From the NCBI RefSeq assembly GCF_965644225.1, contig NZ_CBFFRJ010000026.1, forward strand, positions 1-46,332: a DNA stretch of 46,332 nucleotides, given 5' to 3'. This stretch comes from CBFFRJ01 sp965644225 (GTDB taxonomy: Bacteria; Pseudomonadota; Gammaproteobacteria; Enterobacterales; Enterobacteriaceae). Numbering within the stretch: position 1 is the first letter of the stretch; every line of letters begins with the position of its first letter. Below, in pieces: positions 41,018 to 46,332 of the stretch. Below the pieces are notes generated by a model, which was not told the DNA's origin, made no database searches, and saw only the letters and a list, made by a program, of their open reading frames with translations. Made by a program: the position numbers and the translations under genes.

Positions 41018-41623
41018 TCAGTTCATAAACGCAGGCTGATTGTTCTCGTAGGCTGCAATGGCCTCTTCATGCTGCAAGGTCAGTCCGATGCTGTCCAGGC
41101 CGTTGATCATGCAGTGGCGACGGAAGGCATCAATGGTAAAGCTGTAGGATTTGTCTCCGGCTTTCACCACCTGGGCTTCCAGATCTACTTCAAACGAGAT
41201 ACCCGGCCTGGCGTGGACCAGGGTAAACAGCTCATCGATCTCTTCATCGCTCAACTTCACCGGCAGCAGTTGGTTGTTAAAACTGTTGCCATAGAAGATG
41301 TCTGCGAAGCTCGGCGCAATCACGGTTTTGAAGCCGTAGTCTGTCAGCGCCCAGGGCGCGTGCTCACGTGATGAACCGCAACCAAAGTTCTCCCGGGCCA
41401 GCAAAATGGAAGCGCCTTTATATACCGGGAAGTTCAGCACAAACTCCGGGTTCGGTACTTCTCCCTTATCATCAAGGAAGCGCCAGTCATTAAACAGATG
41501 TGCGCCAAAGCCGGTGCGCGTGACCTTCTGCAAAAACTGTTTTGGAATAATGGCGTCGGTATCGACGTTGGCGGCATCCAGCGGGACAACCAGGCCAGTA
41601 TGTTGGGTATATTTCTCTGCCAT
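41018..41623 (-). CDS. leuD: 3-isopropylmalate dehydratase small subunit
   Basis: Small (swivel-domain) subunit of isopropylmalate isomerase, which with LeuC converts 2-isopropylmalate to 3-isopropylmalate. The protein is 201 residues from ATG at 41623, starting MAEKYTQHTGLVVPLDAANVDTDAIIPKQFL. The substrate-binding GCGSSREHAPWAL motif is intact. The longer frame to 41665 overlaps the leuC 3' end and was not used. It is 10 bp after leuC and is the last gene of the leu operon. Confidence 0.98.
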   Translation of the reverse strand: MAEKYTQHTGLVVPLDAANVDTDAIIPKQFLQKVTRTGFGAHLFNDWRFLDDKGEVPNPEFVLNFPVYKGASILLARENFGCGSSREHAPWALTDYGFKTVIAPSFADIFYGNSFNNQLLPVKLSDEEIDELFTLVHARPGISFEVDLEAQVVKAGDKSYSFTIDAFRRHCMINGLDSIGLTLQHEEAIAAYENNQPAFMN

Positions 41624-41633
41624 GATTATCTCC

Positions 41634-43031
41634 TTACAGGCTGCGAACGTCAGCGAAATGGCCACTCACCGCGGCAGCGGCGGCCATTGCCGGGCTAACC
41701 AAATGTGTGCGACCACCACGGCCCTGACGGCCTTCAAAGTTACGGTTACTGGTCGATGCGCAGCGCTCACCCGGGTTCAGGCGATCGTTGTTCATTGCCA
41801 GGCACATTGAGCAGCCTGGCAGGCGCCATTCAAAACCGGCTTCGATGAAGATTTTATCCAGTCCTTCAGCTTCAGCCTGAGCTTTTACCGGGCCGGAGCC
41901 AGGGACGACCAGCGCCTGTACGCCCGGAGCCACTTTACGCCCTTTAGCGACTTCAGCCGCCGCGCGCAAATCTTCAATGCGTGAGTTGGTGCAGGAACCA
42001 ATAAAGACTTTATCGATAGCAACAGAGGTCAGCGGTACGCCAGGTTGCAGACCCATATAGGCCAGCGCTTTTTCTGCTGATGCACGTTCAACGGGATCGG
42101 CAAAGGAAGCGGGATCGGGAATATTGTCATTCACGGAAATGACCTGGCCTGGGTTAGTGCCCCAGGTGACCTGCGGAGCAATCTCTTCTGCCTGCAAGGT
42201 CACGACGGTATCGAACTGAGCGCCATCGTCGGTTTTCAGGGTTTTCCAGTATTCCACGGCATCGTCAAAATCTTTGCCTTTCGGCGCATGCAGACGACCT
42301 TTAACGTAGTTGAAGGTGGTTTCATCCGGTGCGACCAGACCCGCTTTAGCCCCCATTTCAATGGCCATATTGCACAGGGTCATACGACCCTCCATGCTCA
42401 GCGCCTGAATGGCTTCGCCGCAGAACTCCACAACATGGCCGGTACCGCCCGCGCTGCCGGTGGTGCCGATAATGGCCAGCACGATGTCTTTAGCGGTGAT
42501 GCCCGCCGCAGCTTTGCCTTTGACTTCAATCTTCATGGTCCTGGCGCGGCCCTGCTTCAGGGTCTGGGTCGCCAGAACATGTTCAACTTCGGATGTGCCG
42601 ATACCGAAGGCTAATGCCCCAAATGCGCCGTGTGTCGCAGTATGGGAGTCGCCACAGACGATGGTCATGCCAGGCAGGGTCACGCCCTGTTCCGGTCCCA
42701 TCACGTGCACGATGCCCTGATACGGGTGGTTCAGGTCATACAGCTCCACGCCGAACTCTTTGCAGTTTTTAATCAGTTCCTGCATCTGGATACGCGCCAT
42801 CTCACCGGAGGCATTGATATCCTTGGTCTGGGTTGAGACGTTGTGATCCATGGTGGCAAAGGTCTTGCTTGGCTGGCGCACCGGGCGTTTGTGCGCACGC
42901 AGGCCATCGAACGCCTGAGGTGATGTCACTTCATGCACCAGATGGCGGTCGATATACAACAACGGGGTTTCGTTTGCCGCTTCGTAGACTACGTGCGCAT
43001 CAAACAACTTTTCGTACAAGGTCTTAGCCAT
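41634..43031 (-). CDS. leuC: 3-isopropylmalate dehydratase large subunit
   Basis: Aconitase-family [4Fe-4S] subunit of isopropylmalate isomerase. The 465-residue protein starts MAKTLYEKLFDAHVVYEA. Cluster ligands are in IGSCTNSRIEDL and LPGCSMCLAMNND, and the TMDHNVSTQ and CGDSHTATHGAFGALAFGIG motifs are present. The ATG at 43031 is 2 bp after the leuB stop; two extra residues in the open frame (MI) were trimmed. Confidence 0.98.
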   Translation of the reverse strand: MAKTLYEKLFDAHVVYEAANETPLLYIDRHLVHEVTSPQAFDGLRAHKRPVRQPSKTFATMDHNVSTQTKDINASGEMARIQMQELIKNCKEFGVELYDLNHPYQGIVHVMGPEQGVTLPGMTIVCGDSHTATHGAFGALAFGIGTSEVEHVLATQTLKQGRARTMKIEVKGKAAAGITAKDIVLAIIGTTGSAGGTGHVVEFCGEAIQALSMEGRMTLCNMAIEMGAKAGLVAPDETTFNYVKGRLHAPKGKDFDDAVEYWKTLKTDDGAQFDTVVTLQAEEIAPQVTWGTNPGQVISVNDNIPDPASFADPVERASAEKALAYMGLQPGVPLTSVAIDKVFIGSCTNSRIEDLRAAAEVAKGRKVAPGVQALVVPGSGPVKAQAEAEGLDKIFIEAGFEWRLPGCSMCLAMNNDRLNPGERCASTSNRNFEGRQGRGGRTHLVSPAMAAAAAVSGHFADVRSL

Positions 43032-43033
43032 GA

Positions 43034-44125
43034 TCACACCCCTTCGGCGACATAACGGGCAATGATATCGCCCATCTCATCGGTACTGACTGCGGCAGCG
43101 CCTCGGGACAAATCGCCGGTACGCACGCCTTCTTCTAATGCACGGTTAATGGCGCTTTCAATGGCGGTTGCCGCGTCATCTGCGTCGAGGCTGTAGCGCA
43201 GCAGCAACGCCAGGGAGAGGATTTGCGCTATCGGGTTGGCGATGTTTTTACCTGCGATATCCGGTGCTGAGCCGCCTGCTGGTTCGTACAGACCAAAACC
43301 TTGCTCATTCAGGCTGGCAGACGGCAGCATACCCATCGAGCCGGTAATCATCGCGCACTCATCAGAGAGAATATCGCCAAACAGGTTGGAGCAGAGCAGC
43401 ACGTCAAACTGGGACGGGTCTTTAATCAACTGCATGGTGGCGTTGTCGATATACATATGCGCCAGTTCAACATCCGGATATTCCTGTGCCACTTCATTGA
43501 CGATTTCACGCCACAGCAGGGAGGTCTGCAATACGTTAGCTTTATCAATGGAGTGCACTTTTTTACGGCGCTTACGTGCGGATTCAAAGGCAATACGGGC
43601 AATACGTTCGATCTCAAAACGTTGATACACCTCGGTATCAAACGCTTTCTCATGCTGACCACTGCCTTCACGACCTTTCGGTTGACCAAAGTAAATGCCG
43701 CCGGTCAACTCACGCACACAGAGAATGTCAAAACCGTTTGCGGCGATGTCGGCACGCAATGGGCAGAACTCTTCCAGCCCCTGGTACAGCTTCGCCGGAC
43801 GCAGGTTGCTGAACAGTTTAAAATGTTTACGCAGCGGCAGCAGGGCGCCACGCTCAGGCTGCTGAGCGGGAGGCAGGTTTTCCCATTTTGGGCCGCCGAC
43901 GGAGCCAAACAGGATGGCATCGGCCTGCTCACATCCTTCAACCGTTGCCTGCGGCAGCGGATTGCCATGATGATCGATGGCGATACCACCCACGTCATAG
44001 TGGCTGGTGGTGATACGCATGGCGAAACGGTTACGAACGGCTTCCAGTACTTTCAGTGCTTGCGCCATCACTTCCGGGCCAATACCGTCCCCCGGCAAAA
44101 CGGCAATATGGTGGTTCTTCGACAT
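43034..44125 (-). CDS. leuB: 3-isopropylmalate dehydrogenase
   Basis: NAD-dependent oxidative decarboxylation of 3-isopropylmalate to 2-oxoisocaproate, the third leucine-specific step. The 363-residue protein begins MSKNHHIAVLPGDGIGPEVMAQ and carries the LRPAKLYQGLEEF substrate region, MYIDNATMQLIKDP and the metal-binding FGDILSDECAMITGSMG segment, followed by EPAGGSAPDIAGKNIANP. The start codon shares one base with the leuA stop (TGATG); an upstream in-frame GTG at 44128 is less likely. Confidence 0.98.
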   Translation of the reverse strand: MSKNHHIAVLPGDGIGPEVMAQALKVLEAVRNRFAMRITTSHYDVGGIAIDHHGNPLPQATVEGCEQADAILFGSVGGPKWENLPPAQQPERGALLPLRKHFKLFSNLRPAKLYQGLEEFCPLRADIAANGFDILCVRELTGGIYFGQPKGREGSGQHEKAFDTEVYQRFEIERIARIAFESARKRRKKVHSIDKANVLQTSLLWREIVNEVAQEYPDVELAHMYIDNATMQLIKDPSQFDVLLCSNLFGDILSDECAMITGSMGMLPSASLNEQGFGLYEPAGGSAPDIAGKNIANPIAQILSLALLLRYSLDADDAATAIESAINRALEEGVRTGDLSRGAAAVSTDEMGDIIARYVAEGV

Positions 44126-45702
44126 CACACGGTTTCCTTATTGTTTTCTTTATTTTGAGCTTTGCGTTGCAATTCTTTTTCGACTTCCGCGGCGCGCCAG
44201 ATGTTATTCAGGACGTGCACCATCGCTTTAGCTGAGGATTCAACGATATCCGTTGCCAGCCCGACGCCATGGAAACGGCGACCATTATAGTTGACCACAA
44301 TATCCACCTGGCCCAGCGCATCTTTGCCGTGGCCTTTGGCGGTCAGGTCATATTTGACCAGTTCAATGTTGTATTCAGTGATGCGGTTGATTGCCTGATA
44401 AATCGCATCAACCGGACCGTTGCCGTTCGCCGCTTCCGCCTTCACTTCGTCACCGGCAGCCAGTTTGACTGACGCGGTGGCGATATCGTTAGAGCCGGAC
44501 TGCACGCTGAAGTAATCCAGGCGGAAATGCTCTGGCTCTTCCTGCTGTTTATTGATGAATGCCAGCGCTTCCAGGTCGTAATCGAATACCTGACCTTTTT
44601 TGTCCGCCAGCTTCAGGAAGGCGTCGTACAGATTATCCAGGCTGTAGTCTGTTTCCTGATAACCCATCTCTTCCATACGGTGTTTCACCGCTGCGCGACC
44701 GGAACGGGAGGTCAGATTCAACTGAACCTGGTTCAGGCCGATAGATTCAGGGGTCATGATTTCGTAGTTTTCGCGGTTTTTCAGCACGCCGTCCTGGTGA
44801 ATACCGGAGGAGTGGGCAAAAGCGCCAGTGCCGACAATCGCTTTATTCGCCGGTACCGGCATGTTGCAGATCTGGCTGACCGTCTGGCTGGTACGCCAGA
44901 TTTCGTTGTGATTAATGCGGGTGTGCACGTCCATGATGTCTTTGCGCACCTTGATGGCCATGATGACCTCTTCCAGTGAACAGTTACCGGCACGTTCGCC
45001 GATACCGTTCATCGCGCCTTCAACCTGGCGTGCTCCGGCATGCACTGCGGCAATGGCGTTGCCGACGGCCAGACCTAAGTCATCGTGGGTGTGGACGGAG
45101 ATAATCGCTTTATCAATATTGGGTACGCGCTCATACAAGCCGGAAATAATATTCGCGAACTCGAAGGGCATGGTGTAACCGACGGTATCCGGAATATTGA
45201 TGGTTTTCGCGCCTGCGTTGATGGCCGCTTCAACCACGCGTGCCAGGTCAGCAATAGGAGTTCGCCCGGCATCCTCACAGGAAAACTCAACGTCATCGGT
45301 GTAATTGCGTGCGCGCTTAATCATATAGATAGCGCGCTCGATCACTTCATCCAGGGTGCTACGCAACTTGGTGGCGATATGCATCGGCGAGGTGGCAATA
45401 AAGGTATGAATACGGAATGCTTCGGCGATTTTCAGTGACTCGGCAGCGACATCAATATCTTTCTCTACGCAGCGTGCCAGTGCGCAAACACGGCTGTTTT
45501 TCACCTGACGAGCAATGGTCTGCACGGATTCGAAATCGCCCGGAGAGGATACCGGAAAACCGACCTCCATAACGTCAACGCCCATACGTTCCAGCGCTAA
45601 CGCGATCTGCAATTTCTCTTTGACGCTCAGGCTTGCCTGTAACGCCTGCTCACCATCACGTAAGGTTGTATCGAAAATAATGACTTGTTGTTGCTGGCTC
45701 AT
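44125..45702 (-). CDS. leuA: 2-isopropylmalate synthase
   Basis: Condenses acetyl-CoA with 2-oxoisovalerate, the committed step of leucine synthesis; leucine feedback acts on the C-terminal domain. From ATG at 45702 the protein is 525 residues, two longer than E. coli because of extra Gln residues after MSQQ. The HMGL-like TIM barrel (residues 1-280) has FDTTLRDGEQALQASL and the metal-binding SVHTHDDLGLAVGNAIAAVHAGARQVEGAMNGIGERAGN region (split across the barrel). The regulatory LeuA dimer domain occupies the C-terminus (about 395-515). The upstream frame to 45831 passes through the attenuator and was rejected. Confidence 0.98.
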   Translation of the reverse strand: MSQQQQVIIFDTTLRDGEQALQASLSVKEKLQIALALERMGVDVMEVGFPVSSPGDFESVQTIARQVKNSRVCALARCVEKDIDVAAESLKIAEAFRIHTFIATSPMHIATKLRSTLDEVIERAIYMIKRARNYTDDVEFSCEDAGRTPIADLARVVEAAINAGAKTINIPDTVGYTMPFEFANIISGLYERVPNIDKAIISVHTHDDLGLAVGNAIAAVHAGARQVEGAMNGIGERAGNCSLEEVIMAIKVRKDIMDVHTRINHNEIWRTSQTVSQICNMPVPANKAIVGTGAFAHSSGIHQDGVLKNRENYEIMTPESIGLNQVQLNLTSRSGRAAVKHRMEEMGYQETDYSLDNLYDAFLKLADKKGQVFDYDLEALAFINKQQEEPEHFRLDYFSVQSGSNDIATASVKLAAGDEVKAEAANGNGPVDAIYQAINRITEYNIELVKYDLTAKGHGKDALGQVDIVVNYNGRRFHGVGLATDIVESSAKAMVHVLNNIWRAAEVEKELQRKAQNKENNKETV

Positions 45703-45743
45703 GGATTGGTCCTTATCTTTTTCAGGGCGCCTTGCTACGAGCA

Positions 45744-45771
45744 TAAAAAAACCCGCGCCAGGGCGCGGGTT
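45744..45771 (-). terminator. leu attenuator terminator
   Basis: On the minus strand AACCCGCGCC and GGCGCGGGTT form a 10-bp stem with a 2-nt apparent loop followed by seven T residues, between leuL and leuA. This is the classical attenuation terminator. Confidence 0.92.
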
Positions 45772-45793
45772 CTTAGTGTTAACTGGAGGATGA

Positions 45794-45880
45794 TTAACGC
45801 TGAGCGTCGTCCACCGGTCTACCGCGCACATGGGATGCGTTTAGTAGTAGTAGACCGAGGAAGCGAACATTGCGAATCAT
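45794..45880 (-). CDS. leuL: leu operon leader peptide LeuL
   Basis: A 28-residue leader peptide read by ribosomes to sense charged leucyl-tRNA. It begins MIRNVRFLGLLLLNAS and contains four consecutive leucine codons, all the rare CUA, followed by Asn, as in E. coli LeuL. Ribosome stalling there would disrupt the 45744-45771 terminator hairpin and allow leuABCD transcription. The C-terminal half (HVRGRPVDDAQR) differs from E. coli but keeps the RGR region that encodes pairing arms of the leader RNA. Confidence 0.95.
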   Translation of the reverse strand: MIRNVRFLGLLLLNASHVRGRPVDDAQR

Positions 45881-45913
45881 GACCATGCTCCAGATGAATG
45901 CGATATGCCTTTA

Positions 45914-45942
45914 GTGGTACTGGATAAGGAATTCAAAGTCAA
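45914..45942 (-). promoter_or_regulatory. leu operon promoter (candidate)
   Basis: On the minus strand a -35 TTGACT (45937-45942) and -10 TACCAC (45914-45919) are 17 bp apart, about 34 bp upstream of leuL. The adjacent CCTTATCCAGTA stretch resembles the E. coli leu promoter. The -10 box is weak. Confidence 0.6.
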
Positions 45943-45944
45943 CC

Positions 45945-46332
45945 CTTAGGTCAATAAAAGCCGCAAAAAACAGGTTGAAAACGGCGTCTCATTTTAGTTG
46001 GTTATGCTGTCTTTGTGCCAAAGGGCGAAATAAGCTGTTTAGGATTTGTTGAATGTGCCGAGGGAATTGTTCTTTAATGATGGACATTGCGTCAAATATA
46101 TATTGCCATGATAACCATGGCTGGATTTCAATTAGCGGTGCAAAAAACTGTTCGCTTGATTTCATGAATCATTCATTGAATTTATAAAATATAATTTAAT
46201 TATAGTATTCATGCTTGCTCTACCCGTGCGATAACTGCTGTTCTGGCTAATGACACTAGGCTGTGTCCCTTAATCACCTGAGTTATAGTAACTGTCTGTT
46301 TCCACAACATATTGAACTATGGCTCGCTACGA
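45945..46332. other. AT-rich leuL-leuO intergenic region, no gene
   Basis: About 390 bp with strong AT bias and no open frame of note. In relatives, leuO starts on the plus strand a few hundred bases further on, outside this window. The A/T tracts (for example TATAAAATATAATTTAATTA near 46180-46202) are typical of the H-NS/LeuO-bound region known upstream of leuO in E. coli; binding here is inference. Confidence 0.6.

Noticed and set aside
43301..44158. 285-codon plus-strand frame opposite leuB
   Set aside because: Antisense to the strongly conserved leuB; no independent support.
45945..46332. Possible leuO start in the window
   Set aside because: No plus-strand frame with LysR helix-turn-helix sequence is present; leuO would begin beyond the right edge.
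1..46332. CRISPR arrays, tRNA/rRNA genes, prophage or integrase-bearing islands
   Set aside because: No regularly spaced direct repeats, tRNA cloverleafs, rRNA sequence, integrase or transposase genes were seen; the ERIC and C/T-rich repeats are single non-autonomous elements.

Overview
The window is chromosomal DNA from a member of the Enterobacteriaceae. Gene order and protein sequence follow the 1-2 minute region of the Escherichia coli map (kefFC-folA-apaHG-rsmA-pdxA-surA-lptD-djlA-rluA-rapA-polB-araDABC-yabI-thiQPB-sgrR-sgrST-setA-leuDCBAL). The proteins are clearly not E. coli itself. Several non-E. coli insertions and an ERIC repeat suggest an Enterobacter/Kosakonia/Leclercia-like relative; this is inference, and the species cannot be fixed by reading alone. 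No prophage, integrase, transposase, tRNA, rRNA or CRISPR array was seen.

Layout. Positions 1-1.8 kb hold a 5'-truncated MFS transporter and a UPF0303/HbpS-like protein in place of E. coli yaaU. Positions 1.9-5.0 kb carry kefFC and folA, then an accessory pRiA4b ORF-3-type gene. Positions 5.7-12.4 kb are the minus-strand lptD-surA-pdxA-rsmA-apaG-apaH operon, with djlA divergent from it. rluA, rapA and polB follow, then a SanA/YdcF-like gene not present at this place in E. coli. The arabinose regulon (araBAD, araC, and araI1/I2, araO1, araO2 and CRP sites) lies at 20.4-25.6 kb. yabI and the thiBPQ thiamine transporter with its TPP riboswitch follow. The glucose-phosphate stress locus sgrR / sgrS-sgrT / setA is at 29.9-33.2 kb. 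The leu operon with its leuL attenuator ends the window, followed by the AT-rich region that precedes leuO in relatives.

The main accessory content is a ~7.7 kb island between setA and leuD (33.2-40.95 kb). It encodes an ACS-type MFS transporter, a divergent LysR regulator, and a tight four-gene operon: an iron-sulphur flavin enoate-reductase-like enzyme, a YdiB-type quinate/shikimate dehydrogenase, a YdiN-type MFS transporter, and a type I 3-dehydroquinate dehydratase. Together these look like an uptake-and-conversion module for quinate/shikimate that may end in reduction of an enone such as 3-dehydroshikimate. A TTGCAT/ATGCAA inverted motif occurs at both divergent promoters, and a near-consensus CRP site lies upstream of the operon.

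The second notable observation is a full-length 127-bp ERIC element inside the small RNA gene sgrS. It separates the sgrT coding part from the ptsG-pairing 3' end and supplies the sgrT stop codon.
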